A stretch of 64,000 bases of DNA from Fasciolopsis buskii (GCA_008360955.1 LUCM01001803.1:385837-449836); one strand, 5' to 3'. Shown: positions 1-13,804, numbered from the stretch's first letter. The notes: generated from the sequence alone by a model not told the origin. Made by a program: numbers and translations.

Positions 1-3000
1 TGAACATTCCCTTTATTTGATTGAAGAAGGGATTACACTGGGAAATCCACATACCAGTTCATAGGGCCGCACAAGTCATAACGAGAAAATCCGTAGCGCG
101 GTGACAGTCGTGATTTCAATGCTAGCTCGATGAATGCGTCGGTTGGTCCGTTGAAGGGAATTTCGGTTTATTTGATTCCAAATTCAATGGAGTGGTTGTG
201 ACAGTGGTACCGGGCAATGAACAGCGCATATAATGGTGGTGGGAATGAGTGCGAATGATTGAGTTACACAGACAAATTTGTGACCTTATCGAGCCGAATA
301 ATAACGGACACGACTGAGATTTCCGTTGGCGTACCCTGTGGTGATAGTTGATTGTTCACCTAGTCAGCGGACTGTCAATTGAGAGAAACTAATAAACTAT
401 AACGAAACCTTTTAGTCTACCCATCAGCTTGGCATTTACACTCAGGCTACCGTTGCGTTTGTCTCCAGTGCTGGCACCGGAATTCAAATAAGATGTGGTT
501 TCTGAAAGCCACAAATAAAGTTCAAAACTAAATAAGCAAACACTAAATCACCAAGCTCTCTGATCTGGTTACCAACGATTGATCTGAAATGAAATACTGT
601 CCTGTTACCGCATTTCAAACGGCAGCAAGCCTCAAATTGGACTGGCACTGACTTTCTTGTGTCTAACTACTACGGGAGGAAGGTGGTAGAATACAGATGC
701 ATTCCACGACATCGGTGAGGACGATTACTTATTTGATGCACGAGCATCCCCTGAGTTCAAACCATCTTGCAGACTACAGGCTATTCTCTCATTTATCAAC
801 CTCTGAACATCGGTCAGTAGTTTCCAGCTGTCTTTGGCATCTCCGGTGCAGAGTACTGCAAAGTACTGCGTGCTTTGTACAGCGCACGATGTCATCGTGC
901 ATTGTGTAATCAAGACATGACTGATTAGCTTAGTGTGAAATTCACCAATAGCGGAGAAATGTGTGCTTATTTCCACCATGGCCGCGTCTGCTAAAAAACA
1001 TCTGAAACCATTAAGTGGTTGCCAGTAGCTACAAAGCGGCGGAAAACCTATTGCATTGAGGATTTTCTTTAACCTGAGTGTAGCAGGTGTGAAATGCTTT
1101 CACGATTTTCCTGCGTGATTGAACTTTCGCGCCGTACGCTAAACTCCTTAGAGGCAACTGCAATATACCTCTGAAATTCGCTGCCATCCTGTCGAGGCGC
1201 TTTATCATTATCTGGCTTTTAATCCAAAAATAAACTTTGGCAGGTACCTAAAAGTCACCAAGAAAAATTGATTCCTAAGAAAGTTTGTAAAAAAGGGAGC
1301 TAACAGATTTTAATTTTGTGATTCAGAGTGGTTATTCGGTTTTATAGGAACGAGTACTTGTTGGCCTGTAGTATCGCATGTCGCACCGTAAATTAAAACT
1401 TGTTCTGAATGGATAGTGCAACCTGAATCATTTCAGTCTCATTTCACCATTTACGGCCTGTGACGCACCGGACTGCAGAATCTTTCGTTACAGTGCGGAA
1501 AGTTGTCCGCAGTTGCTTTTCTCCCAACTGTTTTCGAACTCGTCCACTCATCCCCTAGTAGAGTTCTTGCCTTTCGCAATTTTGTAGCAAAAGGCTTACG
1601 TCTCAATGCCACGGAAAATACTACAAGCGAAAGACTTCAGAAATGTTCAAACAGATCAACACATTTATGGGTGACTTTTAAACGAGAACCTAAAAGTATT
1701 TGAGAAGATAGAAGGACGTCATCAATAACTGACTGAATATTCCAATGGCCTACCTGTTGTCTTTCATTCTGACCACATTTCGCAATCTGGTCCTTCACTT
1801 TTTAACTAACCATGTGCGTCAGTACTAACTAATGAATTCCGGTTGCTTCGTGCGGCTAGTCAGATTTCGAAGAGTTGACTGTGGTTGATGCCATGTGCTT
1901 GCGTCTTTTGGGAGGGTAACCACTGTTCTTTAAGTGAGCTGTCCGGCCACGCCCAGGTGTGGCTTCACAGTTCTGTTGGTAAGGCGCACGCAGCACGAAA
2001 GTGCGCGTTTATCCATGGGTGTGTTTGATTCCCTCCCCGTTCGGAGACTTTTCACAGTTGGATCAACTTTACATTCAAAAAGCCTACCTTGGGAAAGAGT
2101 GATTCACGCAAGAATGCTTACCTAATAGCCACGGGATTGCTGAAAAAATGAGCGATTTCAAGGTGTTTGTTAGTATGTGGTATTAGTAGGAAACTGAAAG
2201 TTCTCATAAAATAATTTACCACGTGATATCATCGTTAGTATAGATTTTATTTAGTCCCACCGAGGTCGTTTTGGCCATGCGAACAAAACCTGAGTGGGTT
2301 TTGAAAAAACGATTAATCAGCTCAAAACATCAATTTACTACTGATTGATGAGGCTAACTTTCAACACTTTTGTTTCAAAGGCCTCTTAATATTTGTGTCC
2401 AGAATCAAACCCAGTTAATCGGGAGCTTGCATGAATAATCAGCTTGACCTCAGAAAGCAGTTAGTTCAAGTCAGTCAATGCCTGTCAATTCATGTGTCCC
2501 ACAGGAAATTAGTTTCATGTCTATGACTGTCATTCCTCAGGGAACAGACGTCTAAGTGTTGCAGTTGGTGTGATTTCGCACAATCTTCTTAGTTTGTGAA
2601 TGAAAAAGCACGAAATTTAGAGAAGTTCTATCGAGCGGAGTCACTGTTGGTTACTCTCCCTAACTGAGTATGGGCCTCAGCCGAACTAACAAGAAGACAT
2701 AAACTAGGCGTGTCCGCGCAAGAGCGAAAAAAAGACTGAAGACAGTCGAGATAGTGACGAACGAGTGTGATTTTAGAGTTTCATGCTTAGCCACCGATGA
2801 AAATCTCTCAGCCACCAGTTCCCTTGTTGACAGTTTACCCCTACTCAATCCATTAGGAAATCTAATTAAATGGTTCATAAGAATGATTGAGGCTACTTGA
2901 AGATCCAGTAGCCTAGGAGCTGATTATTTCCGATAAAGCAATGATCTTCGAAGGCGATAGATTGTTGCCCCTATCACAACAGTCATGTCGTCAGCACAAA

Positions 3001-3560
3001 ATGAATAAAACAGCACGTCAGCAACATTAGGAAACGGGACGCAAAGTTACAAGTGTATGAGTTATCACTGACAGCAAATTATGGTCTTCTGTGTGAATGG
3101 TTCGATGGTAGCTTAAAGGAAGTGCCTGAAACCACTCAAGAACAGCCCTGTTTTTTCTTCATGATACCGATCTCTGTGTACTTTATGGAACTTAGTCATG
3201 AACACACTCCTACAGATGGTTTCTATGCTTGAATACCAAGTTTCATCATGTTCGGCGTCTCGCTTCAGTCCTGGAGTAGATCTCAACAAAGTAACTCGGT
3301 ATTTGTCTGCTTCGAATTTAGTGGTTACCATCTTGCGTGATATCTTCCAATTAGGCAGGCCTGTAATGAAAAAATTAAAAAACCTTACATTTTTTGCCTC
3401 AAAATACCAGTCACCACTTGCCGAGTTGGAACCAGAAATCTTTCACTCATCCGGTACATGATCTGACTAGTGGGGTAGATCCGGCGATCAGAACCAGGTT
3501 AGCAGCATCGAAGAATCGACTGCAAAACACTGAATGCTCACGTGAGTAATTTGCGTCCGA
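1..3560. other. Anonymous non-coding DNA
   Basis: I see no recognisable gene, transposon protein or microsatellite here. Open frames stay under about 90 codons and several overlap on opposite strands, as expected by chance in DNA of this base composition. One minus-strand frame at 3113-3331 looks somewhat protein-like but matches no family I know. Confidence 0.6.
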
Positions 3561-3569
3561 GACCTATAA

Positions 3570-3690
3570 CCGCGACAGTTTAAAATCCAATTATCAGTTC
3601 ACTAAGCGGAAGGTCATTAGTTCGATCCCGGCTCGTGATGGTGGACTCATAGAGGTATGAAACCCGCGTAGGGTTTTTAAACTTACAACA
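3570..3690 (+). mobile_element. Possible tRNA-like SINE head
   Basis: A pol III B-box-like sequence, GTTCGATCCCG, sits at about 3620-3630. It is preceded by a weak A-box-like stretch (CACTAAGCGGAAGG) about 20 bp upstream. This is the internal-promoter layout of a tRNA-derived SINE. The downstream body cannot be aligned confidently with the clearer SINE copies in the window, so this could be an old copy or a chance B-box. Confidence 0.3.
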
Positions 3691-3719
3691 TTCGCCTGCT
3701 CCGGCTGCTTCACTATGCC

Positions 3720-6700
3720 AGTTTGAATACGTCAGGGTTTTAAGAAAGGGATACGATTTCGGAAAAGGATCTGAGCGTCAGCGTATCGTTGATCACGACA
3801 TCTGTCCAAGCTATCATCACCAGTTTTGATCTTTGCGCCCGTGCAGACTCCATTGGATTTTCATTATGACAGACAAATTAATCATGTGTAATAACAATGA
3901 AAATTCCATTCGGTTATTGCATGCTAATTGGCTTATCAATCCCATCTCCAGTTCGATATCTTCGTCTCTACTCTCTTTGAGGTTGACTCGACAAATCCGG
4001 CAGAGATGGATTCTCTTTGACTAATCAAAACCTAATCGAACTTATCGGTTTTCCATAGTAAGCGCACTAGAATTTCATCGGTTAATTCGGTCCAAAGCCA
4101 GTGTTAGTTCATCTAGCGCGCTATTTTCATCTCAAATTTCGATCGCTGGAATCTGTGCGCTCCGGACGCAATTATGCCAACTCATGACCTGTATAATGGA
4201 AATGCCGGTTCAAAGTCCAGCACCAGTATATTTTGTGGAATTTTATGTACCTTCCATTCGATGTATTGCATATTTGCAGGGACCAGTTTACATTCCCTCT
4301 TCGAACAACTTCATATGCCTGAAAAGAACTATTCTTCACTGACAGGGACTACAAAGCGGCAAAGCCACTACTCTAAACTCAATTCACAAATTTCCTTCCG
4401 CCTATCTGCTCGCAAAGATAATAGTCCATTTTAACTGATGACAGTTCGAAATGGTATCACTTAGATGCACCCATCGTGGTTTCACCAAACAAACAAGCCT
4501 TAACTTTCTATTCATCACCAGATTGACCAGGTACTGAATATGCCCCGAATTTTTTGATAGCTACGCTAACAGTCAACTGAACAAATCAAAGAGACAAGTT
4601 AACTTACTTTTGTTGCATCTAAGCAATATACGTTTACTTATACAAAGGGGACATTCTCTCATCGATCTCCGGATTGCCGTAAGATCCTCCTGGTCGCAGA
4701 AAAGCGGTCTTCACGGTACCTCTAAGCAAGAAAGGAACCACATAATTCTGTTTACATTCCAAGGCTCTTCCCTAATAAATGATTTGTTCGAAAGTTCAGT
4801 ATACTAACGACTTGGAAACAATATAATAATATATGATCCGCGCCAGTTCCTGATCGTGGCTTCTCCCTCTATTCGAATGCCGTGGATTTCTATCCTGTAT
4901 CCAGTATCTTGCCTACTCTTAAAAAATAGCTTTTCAGCTGTTTTCTAGGTCATATCGATGCTTTTACGCTATTAGGTAAGTAGAAATGTCCTAACATCGT
5001 TTCGAGAGAAACAGTTTAATCCCCAGTTGATACGCTGCTTGGCCATTTTGTCCGGGTGACAAATATATCTACGTGGGAGTCATGTGACACATTCGGCATA
5101 GCCCACCTGTCACCTGCACCCAAAACCAGCCAATCGGGATCGTGGCTACTCATGTGCGTGGACATTTCGCGATTAGTATTTGCCCGAGGGTACTCCACCA
5201 GTCTCATCTCTGTCGACTTTACCATGATTTCCAGTCGTCGTGATCCCCTTGATATCTTTGGCTACGTGGTCCGGGGTCAGTGGTCATTTAGTAACTGCGG
5301 CTAATTTCAGCCTGTAATGTTAGCCTGAGCACCAGTTCTATTGCAAACAGTTCACACGACACTGTGGAAGTAGTTTTGGCTCTGCGTTGATCCCAATTCG
5401 CTTTGTTGTCTAGCACTTTCCATTTTGTGCTTATCACCCCCCTTTGGTTGATAACGACAACTTGTTTCGATTAAATGCTCAGATGATTTTGTCACTGTCA
5501 CCGGGTTCAGAATCCTAGTTTACTCTTCCACCTCGTAATCCAGTTTCCCCATATCTGATTTTTTAGTTTAATACTCAAAATCTAACGGTCATCTATCACA
5601 CATACACGGTTACTTAATTCCCTCAAAAGGCTTGAAATGCACAAACAGTTTCGCAGCTATTATTTACTATGACATAGAAGGCATTACCCCACTGAAGACT
5701 GTTCACCATCTATTTGGAGGCTGGAATAGCATAAAAGTTTTTCTTGCCGAAATTAGTTGTTTGTGTTCCACTTATAGTTAAATGACTAATTCATTAAGTT
5801 CGGTTCCTCAAGGAAACATTAACAGGCGCCCATGTTTTTCAGCTTCTCATTGCCCCTTGTACTGGACTGACTGGCATACACAAGCAGACGTATCAATCGG
5901 GCAGCTTAAACTAGATTGACTAGCGTATACATCCCCACAACCTATTGAATGAGTCAGTTTGATGTTTTGTTTAGTGACAACTGCGGACCTATATTTCCGG
6001 ACCCCTTACCGCAAGCTTAGTTTACCAAATCCCTGACACCTTCAAATAAACACCGGTTACCATATTGCTTCTATTTGGAAACTGGACAAATAATCACTCA
6101 ACGAGTTGTGTCCCTATTTGAATAATTTTCACCTAAATAGTAGATAAAATTTTAAACCGAAGTGAGCTAAGAGTGTGTCAAGAAAGCAATGCGCTACCTG
6201 ACGTTACTTTTCCCAAAGTCAGTCACAACGTTGTTACTTAAGTCTGTCTTTTAACTATTTAGGTATGCCTTGTACTATTCATCGTCCTAGTCGAATTTAT
6301 TACAAACTAACTAATCCGCTAACCTGCAGTGATGTGTAAAACTAACACCGGAACCAAAGCACACAACGAGCTAAGGAAAGCACGATTCTCGAATGAACCA
6401 TGAACCACAAATGTAATCTCAGATGGGTGCCAGCCGTTTAGGAAGAATTAACACCACATGACGAAGCATTCTTTTGTCACTGTTTCTGGTCCATTAAGAA
6501 CTCTCTGCCGGTAACCGGTTCTCATGTGATGTACTATTTCTCTGCACGAAGTCCAAGCGGAACAAAATGCCCTTACCTTTATAGCCTCTTGACATTACGA
6601 AGTTTGCTAGTAATTCAACTGTGGTGCATTCTACGCGATTTGTATTTATCTCGTCATAAACTCTTTAGTGTATGCGACTCAGCTTCACATGCATCTAACG

Positions 6701-7165
6701 AACAAAAAGTGAATAACTCCTGCCTGTTTACCAACCGATAATTTGTTGATCAATATCTTCCCGATACCTATGTAAACTGGGGAACATTATAGCTGCACGT
6801 CTTTTGTATTCAGTGCCTAGTCGTTATGTTTTGATCGACTGTTTCACAAAGAAAGTATTCTATGGCTGGTTAGTGTTTGCTGAACAGTATGCACTGGTGG
6901 ATCTTAACTTGATATGACTCAACTGGCGTCTCTAAGTTTCTCTCAGGTGGATACTGTGAACCCTAACTCACAAACCCTGCAAGTTTTAAGAAGATAAGTT
7001 CATTCCTGTCGTTTTTTACGCCTGAAGCAAATTTTGTCTCAATCTTCTCCACCTACCTTTAACTATTGCTTAACCCGAGTCACAGGTTGCATCGAGAGTG
7101 ACCACCAGTGGGTTACTTCATGTGCATCCCAGTTCTGATATGCAACTATCAGAGTGGCAAGGAAA
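3720..7165. other. Anonymous non-coding DNA
   Basis: No coding or repeat signal can be defended. A stretch at about 5056-5180 loosely resembles the LTR-like repeat at 7.2 kb in element order (a TACGTG/CATGTGACAC motif, then a CCAAT box), but the match is too weak to call a copy. Confidence 0.5.
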
Positions 7166-7170
7166 TTTGT

Positions 7171-7373
7171 GATGAGTTTACGTGCAAGTCATGTGACACC
7201 ATCCGGTACAGCACCAATGAGAACCGTAGCAACAAGAGGTCGTGAAATCCTGACATTCCGTGAAGGCGTTGGACGGAGAGTATTCTACCAATCGGAATAT
7301 TTCCAGCCCAGCATATAAATTCTTGAGTTGTAAATGCAACTCAGACGTGTTTCCCTTCTGTTGTGGCATTCTT
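7171..7373 (+). repeat. LTR- or promoter-like dispersed repeat, copy 1
   Basis: About 200 bp are shared with 30188-30390. In this copy there are two CCAAT boxes (7213-7217 and 7288-7292) and a TATAAAT box at 7314-7320, spaced as in a pol II promoter. This is what the U3 part of a retrotransposon LTR looks like, so a solo LTR is the best reading. No flanking gag or pol sequence and no target-site duplication were found by eye. A non-LTR promoter fragment or an unclassified short repeat is also possible. Confidence 0.5.
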
Positions 7374-7384
7374 GTTTACTTCGT

Positions 7385-10300
7385 TTGTGTAGCTTAGATC
7401 GGGGCTACTTCAGTACTCGATGGTAATTTGTATCCCTTCGTTACCGTGGCCGACCGAATTGCGTTTACATATTCTGTTTAGCTAAACCTGCTGGCGATTG
7501 CATTTAACGAACAGTCATACTCCAGATTTGACTGTCTTCTTGTTCAGAAGAATTTTTTTAATTGCAAAACCCTACCAGAATTCCAAGTGAGGAGCACGGA
7601 GACGTCTGTGGATTAGAGATAAAAGGTGCATTTTTTCTGGACGAAAATTAGTGTAAAGATTCCCACGTTAAATGTGACTATTCATAGGAAGCCATTTTCA
7701 TTCTGTAATTGAAGAACAATGGTCATAGACAGCAGTCGCGACTGGCGCAGTACCATGCTCTACATTGCTTTGGAATTATATCGAAACTATTCGTAACTGT
7801 TATCAAACCGACTTGTGGAGGTCTCGTTGGCATGGACCCGAAACCTGATCCATTTTAAGTGTTCATGTTTGATATATACGTACTCTATGTTGCACAGGTT
7901 ATTTGTGCATTGGTCTGCTGCCAGACGTTCGCTTGTCAGATCATTTGAGACAGACAAGTTTTTTCTTACTTCATACTGATTGGGGGAAGTGTTATGGTTT
8001 TTGTGGTGTATGGCCCTGTAAAAGATCATCTGAGTTCAACCTTAGCTGTCTGCCTACAGGAATGAAAACCCCCGGGAGAAATTTCTCTCAGTGAGATGTC
8101 TTTTGTTTGTGGTAGCACAAAAGCCGAATCATGACACTATTGAAAGATTTTAGATAAGAGTTCGATTAATCAACCAAGGCAATTAGAGCAGAAATTTGTT
8201 TTTGACTACGCATTCTGAAGCCTTTACGATTATATTTATCTGAAATCAGAATAGGAAGTAAAGGAAACCGCTGTGTCTGTCAGTTAGTTTCCAACTCCGT
8301 CAACTTGTCTACCAGTTTATTGATCGATGAAAGAATAGAGCTTAGCAAACAGTGTAAAGCAGGCGGTAGCTAGAGATGATCCAACAAAGTTATAACCATG
8401 TCTGCGCCTCAAACTCCCACCGAGCGAATGGAATAAGCTTAAAAATAAATCCCACTAAGTTCGACTTTGAGTTGTCTGACAAAAGCACTTTGCACTTTGA
8501 TTCGATGATGTCTTCGTGACAGGCGCGTTGAACCTGAGCATCCGTAGAGGAACACTTTCGGCCCTCACCGCATGTCGCATTCGGCCATGACCAGTTCAGC
8601 TCGACCACGTTTGTAAGATGTCTCCTGCTTGTTGCTGGGATTGGACTCAAAAATCAAGAAACTTAACATTGGAAAGAATGTAATCAGCGCACCGCAGAAT
8701 ATGGTATCAGACGAACGATTTGCCTGGGGCTTGTATCTGTGTGCTAGCGCGTGTGCGTAAACAGAAGTACATCAATAATTGTGACAAATGGTCAAGCCTA
8801 AAATAGTCAGATAGGGCGAACTATCAATAATCCAGCAAAAAAAGCAGTGAGGCCGAGCACAATGGCCAGGTTTTCATTACCCTTAGCCTTCCTAAATATA
8901 TGGTTCGTCTAACTCATTTTCCAGTCCCCTCGCTCTCATCAAAAACAGGATTCCGGTGAATTTTTGTAAGGTCATTGGTCAGAACAGTTGGTTTCAATAT
9001 AGAAAAATCCGCTGCACACAAGCAGCTAGGTTTTATACGGAACGGAAAATTCAGTTTTGTATTACGCACACAAAAGTTGACAAGGTGAACCGACGACATT
9101 TCCCATGTCTCGTAGGTGTCCTGCCAACTGGCTATCGTGGGTATGGGTCCCAAACGTGAACCACGCAAATGAACAAAGGTATTGTGGAAGTAATCAATCC
9201 AATTGCACACAACAGTGTAACTGATTTTGGTCATTGAATTATCATCGTCGATTACTTTCCAAGGGAAGCGAGTAGCACAGTTGATCAGGATCCCAAAGTT
9301 GTTGGATCTAATTTTAATTGGTTTTCAAGTAGCAAAACTTCCCAAACATTAAATGCGGAGTTTTCCTTCTGGGAGAAACGAATCCAGATTTCTTGACTGA
9401 AACTGCAAGTATTTTTGATATGGATGCTGGTGGTCCAATCCACACATGATTTGGACGTTCGCAGTTTGCGTTGTTCAAAAGAGGGCATTTATTCCGACCC
9501 AGGCCATAGCTGCTGACAGCAACCGGTGACTACTGGGCGGGAGGCAGGGACCACTGAACGACCTCTACTGGCCGCCAAACAACGGAACCAAGGTGAGATG
9601 GAAAAATCCACTAACGCACAATGCAGTCCAAATGTGCTCACTACTTGGGGGTTTAATGCAATATTTCCGCTGACCAACATACTAGTTGAATTCCGCTAGC
9701 AGGATATACTTGAACGATATGGACTGGGATACGAAACAAAAATAATCTTCCCATAATTTGCGCACAGCCTTCTTTTATGCCTAAAGACCGGTATCATCAG
9801 CACTGTACTTGTAATTTTCAAATCAAGCACGTACTAATGGTAGAAAACGACAAGCCCAAGAACAAAATGCTTCAAGCACTTTTTGTGGCTAGTGGTCCGC
9901 TTTGAAAAGGAACCATAAAATGTAAAATGTCGTCTATGGAACAATTTTACCACGGTTCCTTGGTCAGTCAAGAATGATCCTAAGTTATGCGTTTAATCAC
10001 AAAACGTCATAGGTGCAAGGTCCTAGAACGTCGATCACGAGTGTGCCAGCTACCCTGAGATGAAGAAATAAGAGTTTATAAATTTAGAAAAGAAAAATGC
10101 GAGATCGTTAAATTAGATGATTACGGGCAACTCACAAAACTTCAGCAGATATGACTAGGTTCCACTCCATCGCTTGTCAAACTACGAACTGTTTCTAGTC
10201 TGGCCACTTCTATGGGGTAAACACTGTTGTAACGGGTAAAATATACTGAACTTTGAGTTAGGATTACAGCTGGAAAGTAGACTAAACTCAGGATTGTTTA

Positions 10301-10870
10301 TTTCTAATTTTGATTCCACTTTTGGTGACACCTAATAAACTAATGTGCAGCTATTGCATTAGTACACTATTAAATCAACTGCATGCCAATTCCTTGAGCA
10401 TTATCCGTTTGTTGGGAAGAGAAATAAATCAGTTTGTCACTTTGAGTTCATCTTTCAACATGAATGTCGGTTTGGCATCTTAACCACAGTGCATTCGTAA
10501 ATTGAGAAATAATGGAATGGCATCCATAACTACCACCCACACAGACCTCGTGACGGTTGCATTCAAGTTTAGACCTGCAACAACGTCTTGACTGCGTTTT
10601 TGTCTCGACTACATAGTTGCTTTGTTTTTGGGTGGAATGAGGGTGCAGGTTTTGTGTCGGTACATTCAGATTGGCATGTAGGCATGTAGGTTAGTGATGT
10701 GCATTTGTGAGAAGTCGATTTCGCACGCAAAAAAGCGGTGACAACATACGGCATGTGTCCCTGATGAAGGTCAGTTAGGTTTGCCAAAGACGATTAGCTG
10801 TTTTGTGACTAAACAAGATCACGTTGTGGGTACGGAAAATCTGTCCTACACGAATGCGTTCGTAACGGTA
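7385..10870. other. Anonymous non-coding DNA
   Basis: No recognised gene. A minus-strand frame at 8390-8650 and two adjacent minus-strand frames at 9285-9680 are open but lack convincing splice sites and match no family I recognise. No microsatellite longer than about 12 bp is present. Confidence 0.5.
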
Positions 10871-10875
10871 CCACG

Positions 10876-10879
<4 letters not shown>

Positions 10880-10919
<40 letters not shown>
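10880..10919 (+). repeat. (CA)n microsatellite
   Basis: A perfect dinucleotide array of about 40 bp. It creates artificial open frames rich in Cys-Val on the minus strand, which are not genes. Likely polymorphic in length. Confidence 0.98.
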
Positions 10920-10921
<2 letters not shown>

Positions 10922-10924
10922 GTG

Positions 10925-11820
10925 ATGACTGCGAACTTGTGAGTAGGAGTGATTAGACTGGGATAAAAAAAACATACGAGTGTCTCGCAATCGTCCATAA
11001 ACTGTTCCAAGTACGGATCCGCTGTTGTGATTTGTGCATAGTCGTCAGTTTCACAAAAGTGGGACCTAATTTTTGGCCAAATGATTTGTTGGGCAACGTC
11101 CAAACTTTGGAAAAATTAATATAAATCTGTTCCGTCATCGCGTCAGTGGGAATTAGCACTCAGCGAACCTCCAACCTGGACACCGATCGCACTAAAACAG
11201 ACAAGCTTAACTAGCTACTTGATCTGGGTGTCAGTCTTCTTTCTATGCCATTGCCTTAGGTAACGAGCTTGGTTATATCTCATTTGCCAACGGACACGGG
11301 TAAACCTTTCCACATCAGCAGCGGAAGCTACTAACGGAAGAAGTTGGCAAAACGATCTTCCATTCTGTGCCTTCGAGATTCCAATCGATGACGTTAACTT
11401 TGTTGAGCGTTACTGATAGCAAATCAGGTGAATCTCTAAAAAATTTTGTTTAGGTCTAAACCCGTATAGAAAATGCATAAAATCGAACTGCTCAAGATGG
11501 CTTCCCGACCAATTTCCAAAATGGGGATTTCGTTGTACAGGAACATAAATTTTCTTAAAACCACTCGTGGATTGCTGAGTTGTCAGAGCTTTTTATGGAA
11601 TAAAATGTGAAACTTTGTAATGGTAAGTTCTGGTTTACTGCATAATATATGGGACAGTTTGCCTTTCACTCCCACCTGCTTGGTTGGTTGGTGAATGCCA
11701 TTCCAGGTTTCTGGTTAAAAGTTCCGGGTTCTTTCTGGCCAATGAGGGTTGCAGAAACCATGGACTTCATCGATGTTGCAGTCATCGTCCCATATGCAGA
11801 CGAAATTCGTTTATTCTTGT
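10925..11820. other. Anonymous non-coding DNA
   Basis: Nothing recognisable. The few open frames are short and overlap the CA array or have no splice context. Confidence 0.5.
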
Positions 11821-11825
11821 ATCTG

Positions 11826-11985
11826 TTAATTCCTTTTTATTAATGAAATAACAATGTACATCGTTTTTCATGAAGGCCGCGGTCAATAGAGGGCTGCCAG
11901 TTGGGAGGTTCACCGACGGCGGAAGAAATCGAACCCACGACTTTCATGTCAAAAAGCCACGAAATTATCCGCTGAGCCACCAGTG
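11826..11985 (-). mobile_element. tRNA-derived SINE (minus orientation)
   Basis: Read on the minus strand, the head carries an A-box-like TGGCTCAGCGGATAA near 11966-11980. A B-box-like GGGTTCGATTTC follows at about 11927-11938, the arrangement of a tRNA-derived pol III promoter. The body matches other copies: a CCAACTGGCAGCCCTC block, then CGCGGCCTT, and a 3' part containing ATTTCATTAATAAAAAGG. Copies with the same order of blocks lie at 20.7, 28.7, 37.6 and 55.6 kb. It is non-autonomous; a LINE would have to supply the reverse transcriptase. Confidence 0.78.
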
Positions 11986-11999
11986 TATCCATAGCCGTT

Positions 12000-12155
12000 C
12001 CATCCGCTCGTTCCTGCCTGTCGACACGTCTATCTGTCTGCTTATCTTTCTACTCGTTTTTACTCATCCATCTGTCTACCCACTCAATTCGCCCAATCTA
12101 TCTATATATCCACTGGTTTATATCTATCTGTCTCTTTACCAGCTATTTGTTTGTC
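12000..12155. repeat. Decayed TCTA/TCTG tetranucleotide tract
   Basis: An irregular array of TCTA, TCTG and TCCA words immediately beside the SINE head. It reads as an old tetranucleotide microsatellite. A 144-codon open frame at 11870-12304 runs through the SINE and this tract and is an artefact of both. Confidence 0.75.
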
Positions 12156-12159
12156 CATA

Positions 12160-13720
12160 TTTCCGTCCATTCTCCCGGCAAATTCTATGTCCGTTGACCC
12201 ATCTTACTGGCCGAGTGTTTGTGATAGCGCAGTCGCAAATCATGACACGGAGCTACGGCTTCGCTATCACTTCCATCTACCATCATAGGCAATCAAAATC
12301 ATAGCAACACTGAACTGAGGACTTCGTAAGACGTGGATGGTAGCGTACCAGTAGTACCGATTTTTTCGTCCCATTCAGTTGTTATTTATTCCTCCATCCA
12401 CTGCTGCAAATATCGTTGTGCTTACGGTCTGATAAGCGATAAGCGGTCCAACTAACTAAAACCAAAAAACAACCAGATGGCCTAAAGGCTGCCACCCCGA
12501 ATGTTTGCGGAATCAAAATGAAATATGCAGTGAATGCATCCCACAAACCAAAGGCTTTTGGACGTCAAAACCCGAAAGGTCAAGTAGTTGCGCTTCCATT
12601 CCAAAGTCGTATAAAAGGCCAAAGTAGAACCGAATGACAAACTGATCATGAATTAGAAGTCCACGGTTAATGACGCCTACACTCTGGCGAGATGAACTCG
12701 ATTGGTGATAAAACTTTTGCTACCAGAGAACCAACCTCCGGGGTCAGGATCGTACGAGAACCCTCAGCATGAGTCAAGACCGGTACCAATTCTCATTGTT
12801 ATTGAGAAGAATGAAATACTTGCCTTGTTCTAGACAGTGTGCTTTACTATTATTTGGCACAGTGCCTGATTTTCTAGTTTTATATCCGCACAAATAGCTG
12901 GGAAACTGAAAAGTAGCAATTCGAAAACCCAGATCCACTGTTGCCTCGGCGTAAATTCTACTCTACCCTGGAGACTGTTTGGCTTTACAAATTGCCGAGC
13001 TTCTTGTTGTTCAGGTTCTCCATTACCTCCCCTTGAATTTGACACTCGAGTGAAGCAGGCAAGCATGTTTGATGTAACACACATTCGTATTACAATCGTC
13101 GACACCGTGTCTCGTCACTTGCTTTTAAATCATCCTCCATATATGGCCGGCAAATTCCTAAATCCTATTCTGAAAGGAAGAAATTGATATCAGTTAGATA
13201 TAAATCACTAATGAACCGGCAAAGCTTTGGTCTAAACGGCAAATCAATACGATTGGCCGGTTCTGTCTGTCCTGTTTAGCTAAATCTGCTACCAGTCGGA
13301 CAACTGCCGGAATTCCTCAGACAATTTGATTGATGTTCAACAAAACACAGAACTTTCGATCGGATTATTGCATTCTAGGTACCGTTTGATTGGACGATCA
13401 GTCGGTCACCTAATCGATTCAACACATCCATCAGGTGTGAAGATTCAGATCAGATATACAAATTAACCTTACCAAAATGTTTTCGAAATATACGAGATCG
13501 ATAGTGACGTAAAATAAACTTTGATTGCAATGAGCTGCTCTCTTCCAAAGAACAATGACCATCTCTTGATAGAAACTATATGACAAGTTAAACTTACGAA
13601 TTAGTTCCGATACATTCTTAGTTCAGTGCAACGCCATCGGGACTTTCATAGAGAAGAGGAAAAAGGAGAACGAGTAAGGGGTCTTCAAATAGCCTACCCC
13701 AGTTCATACCATCGTGAGCG
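12160..13720. other. Anonymous non-coding DNA
   Basis: No gene or repeat recognised. The minus-strand frame at 12830-13105 has no supporting splice signals. Confidence 0.5.
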
Positions 13721-13726
13721 ATGTAA

Positions 13727-13801
13727 CACAACAACAACAGCAGCAGCAGCAGCAATAACAACAACAACAACAACAACAACAACAGCAGCAGCAGCAGCAA
13801 C
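13727..13801 (+). repeat. Compound (CAA)n/(CAG)n microsatellite
   Basis: A block of CAA, then CAG, a short ATAACA interruption, CAA again and a second CAG block: a mirrored CAA-CAG-CAA-CAG layout of about 75 bp. It gives spurious poly-Thr/Ala (plus) and poly-Leu (minus) frames. The absence of flanking coding sequence argues against a polyglutamine exon. Confidence 0.97.
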
Positions 13802-13804
13802 ACC

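Noticed and set aside
10775..11159. Three overlapping minus-strand open frames of 68-85 codons with Cys-Val runs
   Set aside because: Two are kept open by the CA microsatellite and all lack splice context; different frames are open over the same DNA.
11870..12304. 144-codon plus-strand open frame
   Set aside because: It is made of reverse-oriented SINE sequence plus a decayed tetranucleotide tract.
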